Below are positions 1 to 9,644 of a stretch of 64,000 bases of DNA, piece by piece. Below the pieces are notes generated by a model, which was given only the letters and a program-made list of their open reading frames with translations, searched no databases and had not been told where the DNA came from. The stretch comes from Chloranthus sessilifolius (lineage: Eukaryota > Streptophyta > Magnoliopsida > Chloranthales > Chloranthaceae), in NCBI GenBank assembly GCA_021018995.1, contig CM037590.1:40550287-40614286 (forward strand), read 5' to 3'. The position numbers were made by a program, and so were the translations under genes. Each line of letters starts with the position of its first letter. Positions within the stretch are counted from its first letter, which is position 1.

Positions 1-362
1 ACTGAAAACAACCTTCTACTGGTACAAGCATAAGATGGTGAATACGATCTTGCAACACCATTGGCTTCAAAACAAGAATTGAAAATATTGTTGGCTCTTG
101 TGGAGTTTATAATCCCAAATCTTAATTGTGCATACAAGTTTAAAGATCCTCCATGCCCATGCCCAACATTGAGGGTTCGGAAGAACCAAGAATCGTGTTC
201 AGCCTTCAACCGTTTATCTTTTAACTGATATGTAGGAAATATGTGATGATCCCCTGCTTTCCTAATTTTAAGCTGAATGCATTTCCCACATTTCAGGGCA
301 TTTCCATGTTGTGAATATGGTAGGCAACCACCAGGAAAGTTCTGCAGTGCCCTGTATTGAGG
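1..362 (-). CDS. Partial internal exon of an unidentified gene, leaving the window at its left edge
   Basis: Read on the minus strand from about 362 to 1, one frame stays open for 120 codons, unusually long for this AT-rich sequence. The frame has no Met, so it looks like an internal exon rather than a whole gene. An in-frame TGA lies directly before it, and an acceptor-like CAG at 363-365 would give phase 0, matching the phase in which the upstream ATG exon (5022-5099) ends. A second possible acceptor would start the exon at 351. The encoded segment contains CGKCIQLK early and ends rich in Ser, Tyr and Arg (ARSYSPSYACTSRRLFS), which resembles an organelle presequence region. I recognise no domain. 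The coding nature is inferred from openness and splice phase only. Confidence 0.4.
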
Positions 363-867
363 CTGTCACATGACATCCAGAAACAATATTATAGTTATTT
401 GTAACAATCTCACCAAAGATGAAAAACAGCAGAATGTGGTTTCAAAGAGGCTTAACATAGCACTTAAGAAGTCAAATCATGATATGGAGAGCATAAACTT
501 ATAGTTCATTAACGTAACACGGTAATAACAAATTAAGAAGCCTAGAAACGATATCATGTGTATTATTGTTGAAATGAGAGAGAGAGATTTGACCATAATA
601 TGCATACAAAGTGTTCTGTAACACTTCCAAAGGTCGCTATTAGCATGGCATTCAAGCTTTTCAGTAAAAATGAACTTTTCAATGGTAAATCTAAAAAGAA
701 CTAAGAACCATTTCTTGTCAAAATCAAATATGATTCAAACACTAAAAATGAATTAATAACAGATAACAGGAATTTAATACCATGACTAAATAGTAAATAC
801 CATACGGATGAATGTTTCAATGCGCACAAACACTGATAAGATAGATACATATATATTCATTTATATA

Positions 868-900
868 TACTAGTGGGATGCACGTGCTATGCAAATGCGC
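868..900 (-). mobile_element. Possible decayed Helitron 3' terminus
   Basis: On the minus strand the sequence ends in GCACGTGCATCCCACTAGT. A GCACGTGC-type stem about 10 bases before CTAG followed by T is the arrangement at Helitron 3' ends. The partner arm of the hairpin is poor, so this is a weak call, supported mainly by the better example at 34918-34948. Confidence 0.2.
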
Positions 901-907
901 GGAGATG

Positions 908-1874
908 TAGGGATGTTGATGGGTTGGGTCAAGTCAAAATTTTGGCTCGATGGTAAAATGGCAAATCCCTTAATCTGATTCAACCCGAACCTGACCGTTT
1001 CAGGCAAAAAACCCTATTTTCCATGTTGTTGGCGTATAAACCCGACCAATTTATGCCTGGCTCAACCCTTCTCAAACTCTTAGTCAACCCAACACAAAGC
1101 TTGGGTCCGATATCTCCTTCCCAACACTGTCAAAAATTCGCCAAATGTTAATGAATAATCGGTAAAATTCGGCAAATCCACTACTTACCGAATTAACCAT
1201 CAATTAATCAGTGATTCGATGAATCTCCGACTAATTCAGGGTCGCTGATTAAGTTGGAAGTCACCCATACAGTCTCCTAAGAAAACTAAAGAAAATGACG
1301 CTCAGGTGTTTGTTTTTTGAAGCCCAGGAGAGGCGCATTCTCAATTTTAAATCCTAAGCGGTGCTTGCCTTATCTTGAAACTTGTGAAGCATTAAAGCAT
1401 TAAAGGCTGTGTTTGAAATTCAATGAAGTATATCATATACAAAACAAATATTAGTACTTCAATATATAAATTAATCTTATATATTTTTTATGCTTAGATA
1501 TGATGGAAGTGCTTAAACCTTTTTCTTTTTTTTTGATCAGTGATGGAAGCGCTTAAACCTACCAAATTTGGAGAATAAATTCTTTTAACCAAGTGAGAAA
1601 CTGTCACATGTACTCGATCAATGACCATTAATCAGAAGGCATTGATTCAACCTATTTTATTATTTAAAAACATAGCGAAAATTAACCGAATTTTTTCAAA
1701 CTAATTCACAAATTTATCCACATTGGACCAAACTAAGCCGTTGCCGAATCCGAACTTTTTTTACTATCACTCCTAATCCAACTTGGATCAGGTCAATTTT
1801 ATGTATCCGACCCAGGAAAAAATTTGGGTCAGGTCAATCAGGTATTGGGTTGACTTGATCCGTCGACACCGGTA
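908..1874. mobile_element. hAT-like non-autonomous element with GGGTC-rich subterminal repeats
   Basis: The left end TAGGGATGTTGATGGG matches the inverted right end (TACCGGTGTCGACGGATC read inward), followed on both sides by subterminal GGGTCAAGTC/GACTTGACCC-type motifs. Termini of the TAGGGNTGTCRATGGG type recur four more times in this window (5484, 6550, 18353, 56823), and at 56823 an exact 8-bp target duplication shows the superfamily is hAT. Flanking 8-mers here match at only 4 of 8 positions, so the copy is old or the edges are slightly off. No transposase is visible. It would lie in an intron of the left-edge gene. Confidence 0.5.
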
Positions 1875-1939
1875 GGTATAAGAGAAGCAGGGGAGATTTA
1901 CAAGAGATATTTTTGGATACCTTTAATTTCAATCCAAAT

Positions 1940-2275
1940 TCTTTCATCTCAAGGTGTCATGCTTTTAAGTCGTTTACTGCTTTGAATCAGACAATCGAGA
2001 TCGTTTTTGTCCCAATCTATGAGAACATGGCCTAAATATCATACCATAAGATGTCGATTTCACGTGGCACACATTTGTGATCACAATGTACACTGGTACG
2101 CAATGATCATGGTGACTTTAGGGATTTGTGCCACGGATAATCAACATCTGCCAGCCTTATATGTGAGCCATGATCTCAAGATCTAATGTGTGAAAGATTG
2201 GGACAAAACATGAGCTCTATCATCTTATCAACGGAACTCAATGGTTTGGACGGTGGAAGCGTCAACGGTGCGCAA
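1940..2275. mobile_element. Fold-back MITE, family FB-A, copy 1
   Basis: This carries the family landmarks in order: a GAATCAGAcaatcGAGATCGTTTTTGTCCCAATC-like left arm, a GTGGCACACAT core, a mirrored TTTGTGCCAC segment, and a right arm with GATCTCAAGATC, GAAAGATTGGGACAAAA and a GAGCTCTATCATC variant. The two arms are inverted copies, so the whole unit can fold into a long hairpin. It is one of the more diverged copies and its outer ends are not resolved. Confidence 0.5.
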
Positions 2276-3150
2276 CAATCTTTGGTTGCGGAAATGAGAG
2301 ATTCAGTGAGAGAACAAAGGTGCGTAGTTACTTTAAAACTTTGGTAATGATGGGGATCATTATTTGCAACTATAAATTTACTCCTAAGAAAGTGGTTGCT
2401 GATAATGGTACCTTAGTGATTCTAAAACGGCACAAGATACGAAAAACTTAATATTTTTGTTCCTTTGTCCCATTTCCACCCCTCGCTTTATAATAGTAAA
2501 GATATGAAAAAAATTCACGGTTACATCGCTAGGGAGTAGAAGAGTAGCAAATTCAAGGAGGTTAACTGAAATTTGCAGGGGAAATAGCTTTGGAGTGCTA
2601 GGGAGAAAGAGTGGTGCTTTTTGTATAACATTCTTGGAACTTTTTTTTTTTTTTTTTTTTTTATAATCTTGGAACAAGATGTTTCAAGAAAGCGGGTGGG
2701 AGAGATCAGGATGGCGTCGAGATACAGGATCAAGGATTGTGGAATATGGTAAGTAGGATTGACATGTGTGTAGAATCAGTTCTAAGGGATGAGGTATAGA
2801 GTTGCAGATGTGTGTAGACTGTAGAGTACATATTGTATGTTGAGTCTCCTTTTTCTAAGACCAGAAGACCGGTAATAAATTCATCGCCATTTTTTTATGC
2901 ATCCACCTATTTTGCTTTTTAAAATTTCATATAAAACCACACTTACAAAAGAAGAGAGTTTTGATAAAAACTATGAAAGCATATATGCCCTCAACTGAAT
3001 AAATAAAGCTATTGATAAGATAAAGGACACTAATATTAGCTTCAGACATGTTAAGAGCGAAGTGAATGAGATTACCAATAGGTTAGAAAATGGAGTAAAT
3101 GGATTTGCACTACATATTAGTAAGCGTTTCCCTAAGATTAGTCTTCATCA
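2276..3150. other. Intervening DNA without a recognised gene
   Basis: AT-rich sequence with a T22 run near 2641-2662. Open frames here are short and driven by the homopolymer (lysine runs on the minus strand). If the left-edge gene is real, this is intronic. Confidence 0.4.
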
Positions 3151-3392
3151 GAGCATTCTATCTAATCATTTTTTCTTATTTTGTTTTAATAAATATAGTT
3201 AGTTATCAAAGATAAATAACCACCAGTCTTCCGTAAAGAGTTTAGTGGTTACATATTCTGGTTCAGACATGAGAGCATTCTGTCTAATCAATTGTTCTTA
3301 TTTTAATTAAACATATAGTCACTTATCAAGCATAAATAACCATTGTTCTTCGTAAAGAGTTTACTGGTTACATATTCTGGTTCAGTCATTGA
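3151..3392. repeat. Tandem direct duplication, about 122-bp unit, two copies
   Basis: The units start at 3151 and 3273, each with GAGCATTCT and TCTAATCA, and each ends with a shared GTTACATATTCTGGTTCAG block. They differ by scattered substitutions and small indels, so the duplication is not recent. No coding potential is seen. Confidence 0.75.
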
Positions 3393-4436
3393 AGCAGTAT
3401 TTGGAAATGGGGACTTTGGGGCGAACAGTTAGAAAGAATTTGAAGAGTCAAGCTAGGTTAGAAAAATTATTAGGAAGGACTGAGATATGCTAAGTTCCTA
3501 GGAATCCATCTGATCAAAGATTTTGGTCATGGGAACTACCAATGTTATCTCAGTTTGATCCTTTTATGTTTCCCTTAGACAAATAATTCATAAGTAATTA
3601 ATAATAGAAGTTATAGAGCCTATAACCACCCTTCAATAATCTCTGAAGATTGACATGTCATGCTCAAAAATTAGTGTTGACGTGTAACTACATAAGTTAG
3701 TCATGCATAATTGATAATAGTGCTGAAATGAGAATAATAAATATTTGCAATATTATATAGTGCATTAGCACTAATTCTTATGGGATGAAATATCGTTGAC
3801 TTATGCTACGATCTGCATCAAAGTATGGAACATTGACCTTGACAAAAGGATATAATTATCAAAACCCGGCTAGCATCATAAATAGACTATAGACTATAGT
3901 AACCACTAATGTTTGTAGCAAGTGAAAATAGAACACTGACCTTATCCTAAGGAGATTTCAGGCGGGCAATTGAAGCAGGCATAGTCACATGCAGGAATAA
4001 AACGACAAGGGAAAAAACTGAAGGAAAAAAAGGTAGAAAAGGAAAGTACGGAAAAAAAAAAAGTAAAAATCAAATTAAAAAAAGAAATGTACAAGGGAAA
4101 AAGGGAAAAGGAAAAAAGAAAAAAAAATCAAATTTTTAGACAAAAAATACCTTTTAAAAAAAGGGTTTAAAGTGTAAAAATTAAGTTTAAAACATATAAA
4201 ACCCAAAGTGAACCTATTCCTAGGTGCATCAGACGATATGTTTCAACATCAAAGGCTGGTTATAACAACTCATATGAATTTGTACCAGATAAGTAAAACT
4301 AAAATGGGCCCACTTCCACATTATATCATGTTATAGGAGTTTTGTCCCGGAAAACCAAGATGATATATTTCACTATCCATTTGAAACAAAAAAATACAAG
4401 CTCTGTTACCATGATTTTAAACCTAGTTTTGAGCAT
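3393..4436. other. Non-coding stretch with purine-rich tract
   Basis: Nothing gene-like is visible. Between about 4010 and 4165 the plus strand is almost pure A/G with AAAAGG-type runs, forming a long polypurine tract. No inverted or direct repeat edges were found around it. Confidence 0.4.
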
Positions 4437-4439
4437 CTT

Positions 4440-4610
4440 AATCATTAAGAAAATGGCATGTTTCATGCATCGTAAATATATTTCGATTGGTAAGCTAGGA
4501 TTGAACCAGCGATCTCAAGGTTGCAATATTGTCAATCTTCCATTGGCATTGTTCATATATTAGTCTGGTGGAATTGAAACTCATCCAAGTTAAATTGGGA
4601 TCGGCACTAA
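4440..4610 (-). mobile_element. tRNA-like SINE fragment, copy 1
   Basis: On the minus strand a segment of about 60 bases matches the segment at 25446-25497: both run AATGGAAG, TTGACAATATTGCAACCT, then a B-box-like GGTTCAATCCT (4497-4507) followed by AGCTTACC. The T-arm-like stem around TTCAATC forms with one mismatch. The A-box region is diverged here. Two dispersed copies with a pol III B box are best explained as a tRNA-derived SINE; a tRNA pseudogene family is the alternative. Confidence 0.4.
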
Positions 4611-5021
4611 CCATGTGTTAGGCTCTTCGAATTCGAAAGCCACTCTTTCAATTTTGCTTTTGACAAAGGGACCACAGTTACTGTATCAATTCATGAAAGA
4701 AACGAGCCATTAAAACAGCCAATCAAGCGTATTATTTCAAAAAACAGTAATGAAATTATTATTGTAATTAGCCGCATTCCATTCTAATACTCGTTTTGCC
4801 CCACACAAAATAATTCCAAAACAAATTCGCGAGTTTCATCAAACTCCATATAAATTATATCGATGTAACTACCATTAGTTCATAAAAATACAAATTTCAT
4901 CGCGAATTCAATCGCATAAATACACTTTACGAGCATTTAAAAGAGCTAGAAACGACAAATAAAAAAAGCATACCAAAACAAATCTTAGAAAAGAAGGCAA
5001 CATGGGAAATGAAATCCTTAC

Positions 5022-5136
5022 CATTATTGGATTTAAAAAAGATAAAATTTCATGCCGTAAACAATTTTCATTAAGTAACCTATGCAGCTGAAGGGCCATT
5101 GAAGATCTCTGTCCATATGTTCAAAGGCAAAAACAT
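5022..5136 (-). CDS. Likely first coding exon (ATG exon) of the left-edge gene
   Basis: On the minus strand an acceptor (TTTCAG, ending at 5137) opens an exon that ends at a good donor, ATG|GTAAGG, with GT at 5021-5020. The chosen start is the ATG at 5099-5097, giving 26 codons beginning MALQLHRLLNENCL and ending in phase 0. The stretch is basic and leucine-rich with few acidic residues, compatible with an organelle-targeting start. The exon also begins with another ATG (5136-5134) in a different frame. That frame stops after 18 codons, overlapping the main start, so it would be an upstream ORF. The exon lies about 150 bases downstream of a convincing TATA box and leader. Linking it to the open exon at 1-362 is inference from shared strand and compatible phase; exons may be missing between them. 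Confidence 0.4.
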
Positions 5137-5317
5137 CTGAAATTTTAAATAAAATGAAAAAAATATCAGAATTAGTAACAAGTGATGGTGTGGATGAAGA
5201 TTATAGGGATGCGTTCTACCGGGATACGCCTAGGGTTTTGAGGCGTCATCCGAAGAGCATTTTTGGTGCAACGAAGCAGAGAAGAAGAGGATAGAGGGAA
5301 CTGAAGTAAAGCACCGT

Positions 5318-5325
5318 CTTTTATA
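5318..5325 (-). promoter_or_regulatory. TATA box of the left-edge gene
   Basis: The minus strand reads TATAAAAG here. About 30 bases downstream is a CT-rich leader (near 5290), then AAACCCTA (5231-5238 region), a telo-box motif often found in leaders of plant housekeeping and translation or organelle genes. The order TATA, pyrimidine-rich leader, telo-box, intron, ATG exon is what makes this site credible. The 5' UTR intron donor could not be placed with certainty; candidates lie between 5190 and 5235. Confidence 0.45.
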
Positions 5326-5483
5326 TGAACCGAACCGCGAAAATCTCATTAGGGCAATTGGCCAAGTTAGAAATATGCATGCGAATTTACTATACTACCC
5401 CTACCGTTTTTTTAAACTTCGTGGCAAAAATGTTACGGGCTGCTAGCGACTCTAATAGCAGCTGGTGCACTCGACCCAGAGGC

Positions 5484-5770
5484 TAGGCTCTCAATGGGTC
5501 GTATCGGGCTAAATTTTCGGCTGCCCAAACTAAAACTAGCATATGCTCGACCCAATCAGATGGTGCACTTGACCCAAAGGCCAACTTCAAAACCCGACCC
5601 AACCCAATGAAAACTACCTATTTTCCAAATTAATTTTATATATATAGATATATAGTTTGTTCGGATCTCTCATGCCTTACCCGTCCCGATGGGCCAAGTT
5701 TATGTGTTCGACCTGAGAAAATATAGGGTCGGGTCAAGTATCAGGTTGGCTTGACCCATTGATAACCCTC
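5484..5770. mobile_element. hAT-like short element
   Basis: The left end reads TAGGCTCTCAATGGGTCG and the right end, inverted, GGGTTATCAATGGGTCAAGCC. This is the same terminal type as the elements at 908, 18353 and 56823. Subterminal CTCGACCCAA/GGGTCGGGTC motifs lie inside both ends. Flanking 8-mers do not match, so the target duplication has decayed. It lies just upstream of the TATA box at 5318-5325. Confidence 0.45.
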
Positions 5771-6013
5771 CAAACATGCATTGTTCGAAAATTTGACTTG
5801 ACTCAAAGTCGTACTCGACTTGCTCCAACTCGAATTTTTAATAAATCTTTAAAATCACATGCATTAAATTAAAATAAGAAAAACAAATAGCTAAAAAGTC
5901 TAGAAGCACAGAGATTGCACCTATTTAATTTGTCGAAGTGATGGAAACACCCAATAAAAAAAAGCCCAAGCGGATGTCAATTTAGACAATTTTGGGAGTT
6001 ACTTGATAATAAG

Positions 6014-6184
6014 TAAGGATCAAAATATCGGTTTCGGGCATAACTGAAACTAAAGCGATCGAAATTTTTCCTTTCATTCATTAAGATGCTCGAAATTTTG
6101 AAATCTCAATTTCATTTCGCTGCTGACCAAAATCAATAAAATTCAGCCGATCAATTGAATTAACCGCCAAAATTTTGGTCCTTG
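6014..6184. mobile_element. hAT MITE, AAGGATCAAAAT family, copy 1
   Basis: The terminal inverted repeats are TAAGGATCAAAATATCGG and its mirror CCAAAATTTTGGTCCTTG (left first base C to T). An exact 8-bp target duplication, ATAATAAG, flanks it at 6006-6013 and 6185-6192. The 171-bp interior is rich in GAAATTTNGG motifs in both orientations. Eight-bp duplications plus CAAGG ends place it in the hAT superfamily. Confidence 0.85.
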
Positions 6185-6549
6185 ATAATAAGGGTTGGTG
6201 AGAATTTTAATTTAGGCCTAATGTGAGCTCCTATTAACTTTTATCAGTCACATATTTTATCTTAGAATTAGAAAATAAAATAAGAGACTCACGAGGGTAA
6301 TGGGAGCTCAGAGTGAAAATTTGACAGATAGCATCATAGCACCCTCATTAGTCATTTTAATCAGTGACGCTTGGAAGCTTATAACTCAAAAATATTAAGA
6401 AAGCAAAAATGGCTGCTACTTTTATACTTCGTCCCCTTCTTCTTTATCTTGAATTGAAGGATTAGATTTTTTTGCTATTACATGAAAAAGGATGTTCCTC
6501 TCTTCTTCTTACTTAACCTCCAGCAGTGGGATTAGATTTTTAGTCGATA

Positions 6550-7181
6550 TAGAGGTGTTATCGGGTTGGTTTTCATGCTAAATTAAAATCGAATTGATAA
6601 TTGTCGGTTTCTAGTTTCTCAAATCAAAACCGAACCGATAAACCTCTAAATCGAAACCAAACCAATATAGCTATCGGTTCAGTTAGTTTCAATTTCTAAA
6701 CCTTAATTTTTTAATTTATAAAATAAATAAATAAAGATGCAAGGAGGAGAGAGGCAGTGAAGAATAAAGAGAGAAAGAGAGAGATGAGAGAGAGAAAAAA
6801 AAAACATATTGTCTGTTGTGGAGTGTGGTCGTATGGGCTTGTAATGGACAGCGCGGGCGACAGTGAGCAAAAGGACGGTGGACGGCGAACGGCCGACTAT
6901 AGCCGGTGGGAACTAGGAAGTGGAAACGAATGGGATATGGGATATAAAGAGTTTTTGGTTTTTTGTTTATTTTAAGTTTTAAAGTTTATCCCTTATTTTC
7001 TAACTTCTACGTTTTAGTTTTTTAAGTTTAGACTTTAAAAGAGAAAATTTTAATTACAAGCTATTTTCGTATGCACCTAAGTAATATCTTATTATCGGTT
7101 TCTTATCGGTACGTTTACATCGAAATTGAATCGAAATTTCGGTCGATTGTGTCAGTTCAATCGATTTTATGCACGGCCCTA
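6550..7181. mobile_element. hAT-like element with ATCGGTT-rich ends
   Basis: It starts TAGAGGTGTTATCGGG and ends GCACGGCCCTA, the same terminal pair as the well-defined element at 56823-57740. Interior motifs (TATCGGTTYGGTTYGG and complements) are shared with that element too. The flanks AGTCGATA (6542-6549) and CGTCAATA (7182-7189) match at 6 of 8 positions, consistent with a decayed 8-bp duplication. No transposase frame is present; the 72-codon frame inside it (6757-6975) has no recognisable product. Confidence 0.65.
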
Positions 7182-7833
7182 CGTCAATAGAATCGGTTGA
7201 TGAGTCGAAAGAGGGATGTGCTTCCCTTATTCATCTTCTTCTAATAAATTAATTGACCTCCTCTTCTTCTTCTTGTTCTTCCTTCTCTTCCTCCTTTCTC
7301 CAAGCCTGGACGTTATGACTAAGGGCCTCTTTTGTAAAGCCCATGAAAAGTTTTTTTTTTTTTTTTTTGGTTCATACACAAGGAAAAAAAATAAGGGATA
7401 ATTAGAGAAACGTGCCTCAAAAACAAACTCTTTAGCAAAAAAGACCAAACTTCAAATGTTTTAGAAGTTTTTTTAGATATTTTATATGGCCTATTTTTTA
7501 CATGATTTGGAAAGATAATGAGTAAATCAAAGAGGGTTTTAATAGAGTGATAGAAGAAGAAAGGGCAGAGAAGTTTTTTTCGGCATTTTAGTGTTTTACT
7601 GGAGGTGGAAATTAAAGGTTGGGCGTAAGTATCTGCATGAGCCCTTGCACCTCATATTGTTCTCGTCCAAAGGAAAAAAAAAATTAGAAAATTAAAATAA
7701 AAAATTCTGACACTTTTTGTGCTGTAATTTTATTTCAGTAAAAATCTAAAGGCATGTTCATTTCAAGGTAATCCCTTCTCGTGTAATATCTACTTTATTT
7801 ATATTAAAATACACTTTTTTTCTTCGAAAGAAG

Positions 7834-7953
7834 CAAGGATCAAAATTTCGGTCATATTTTGTATGAGATTGAATTTTTGGCCAAAATTTCGATCCAAAAT
7901 TTCAATTTCGGTCCTCTCCAAAACCGAAATGATACCCGAAATTTTGATCCTTA
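7834..7953. mobile_element. hAT MITE, AAGGATCAAAAT family, copy 2
   Basis: The ends CAAGGATCAAAATTTCGG and CCGAAATTTTGATCCTTA are inverted repeats of 17 of 18 bases. Flanks GAAAGAAG (7826-7833) and GAAAGAAA (7954-7961) form an 8-bp duplication with one mismatch. At 120 bp it is the shortest complete copy of the family in the window. Confidence 0.8.
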
Positions 7954-8167
7954 GAAAGAAATATATAGTTGGTGTAAAATGGTTGTTCACTTCATCTTAA
8001 AAAGAGAGTGCAAAATCAACTTTGGGAGAAGTCATTAATTGCACACGAAATCCATGTGATTGCATCGAATTAAGTGAAATTTGTCCTTGCACATGCTTCA
8101 TGTGATTGCACCTAAAATTTTAAAAAAATTGCACCGTAATTTTTTTCTTGACTCCCTCTCTCAAGAC

Positions 8168-8169
<2 letters not shown>

Positions 8170-8218
<49 letters not shown>
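8170..8218. repeat. (CT)n microsatellite
   Basis: About 24 uninterrupted CT dinucleotides. It lies just outside the LTR element that begins near 8600. Confidence 0.95.
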
Positions 8219-8221
<3 letters not shown>

Positions 8222-8599
8222 TGTTAGTTGCCTTTTACCATCGACCAAAACCCCGCAGGCAAAAATCAAAGATTCGTTCGAGTTAAGAAAGAGAAAGAGT
8301 TAAAAATCTTAGTCTTCTATTATAAAAATCATTGCCATCAAGCACCATAGGCGGGCCCTTGATGACCAGTGATGGCAAAGAGAGCACTATAATTCCTCGT
8401 GCTTCTCTAGTCAAACACTCGTCCATGGACTAGAATTGCTTAAGCATGTTTCATCTAATTGTATATAATTAAATGTTTTATAGGGTTCTAAGAATCACTA
8501 TTGCCTTTTACCTAAAAAGTTGTCATGTCTTCAACTTGCAAATAATTAATTTTACCATGGGGTTTGGAAATTGTAGCTCCCTACTTGAGCTCGCTATCA

Positions 8600-9631
8600 C
8601 GAGGGCACAACCTGACATCGGCTATCACACACGTGCGACCCCTCATTGCCGCTACAGGGAGGCCAGACTACCAAGCCATTACTTTGATGCCACCCGCCTA
8701 GAGGACAGGAATTCTAGTTCATGATTGTCTGCTCCCGAGGCCAACCATATCAACAGATCATATCTCCTCGCGACACGCATCCCAACACCTTAGTGCTTCT
8801 CTTGGCCTACCGAATTTCACCTTGTGTCATGCACTAGTATCTCGCCCTCGACAGTAGTATGTCTCATTCTATATATGTATCGTCGACATACTAAACCAAG
8901 CCTATCATCGTGTGTGACCCACGCAACTAGCACACATCAATATCTAGCCCTCTACTAGCGTGCACCACAGTGTCCCACATAGCCTACGAGTACCTCCCTC
9001 GTTGTCGACTTATATACACCGCGACGCATAACTCAGGGTCATATTGCAACCTCACCTTGAGTGACACAACATCGTCGTAGCGACATCCAAAGCCCACCCT
9101 TTTAGATCTAGGAGACCAATGCATACCCTCTAGCAACGCAAGGCCCCATGCGTGGGAGAATAACTCCACAGCTCTCTTCTCTCAAGTATGGACTAAACAC
9201 TACCTCAAGTAATCTAGTAGGAGAACCTCAAAGGTATTGATTTGACATACCACCATGACACACGAATCTCTGCTCGTAACACACAGTGTCATCCTCCACA
9301 CCAACACACCCCTGAGACCAGCTTCCACGCCCCCCGCGCGTCTAACCACCACACTATATCCAAGCGTAGTGTCATCCTCCACACCAACACGCCCCTAAGA
9401 CCAGCTTCCACACCTCCCGCTCATCTAATCGCCACACTAAATCCACACTTAGCTCGAGTCACTGTCGCATCATACATACAGGAAACATGCACGTACCGCA
9501 AGGCCATGTGTCTCCGCGTTTGCACGCCACACAACTAGCTCCAAGGCCCGCTCGCCTTCATATTTGCCAAACGCACAACTCCAAGGCCGCCATGCTTTCA
9601 TGCTGATACCCAAAGTAATGACGTCGTCACA
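8600..9631 (-). repeat. 3' LTR of the LARD-like element
   Basis: It aligns over its whole length with 12119-13087, beginning (plus strand) CGAGGGCACAACC against TGGGGGCACAACC and ending TGACGTCGTCACA in both. Divergence is visibly high, so the insertion is old. It is longer than its partner mainly because of an 83-bp internal tandem duplication (9285-9450). Confidence 0.75.
9285..9450. repeat. 83-bp tandem duplication present in one LTR only
   Basis: The units start at 9285 and 9368, each with AGTGTCATCCTCCACACC, and end CCAAGCGT / CCACACTT. The partner LTR has a single copy starting at 12821. The duplication therefore arose after insertion, or was present in one template only. Confidence 0.85.
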
Positions 9632-9644
9632 TCCTCTCCTACTT
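9632..9644 (-). other. Polypurine tract of the LARD-like element
   Basis: The minus strand reads AAGTAGGAGAGGA immediately before the LTR start TGTGACGACG, the position expected for plus-strand DNA priming. Confidence 0.6.

Noticed and set aside
7216-7448. Overlapping frames rich in Phe or Lys on the two strands
   Set aside because: They arise from T-runs and CTT repeats, with no protein-like composition.
9242-9450. Satellite DNA
   Set aside because: Only two units exist, explained by one 83-bp duplication inside an LTR.
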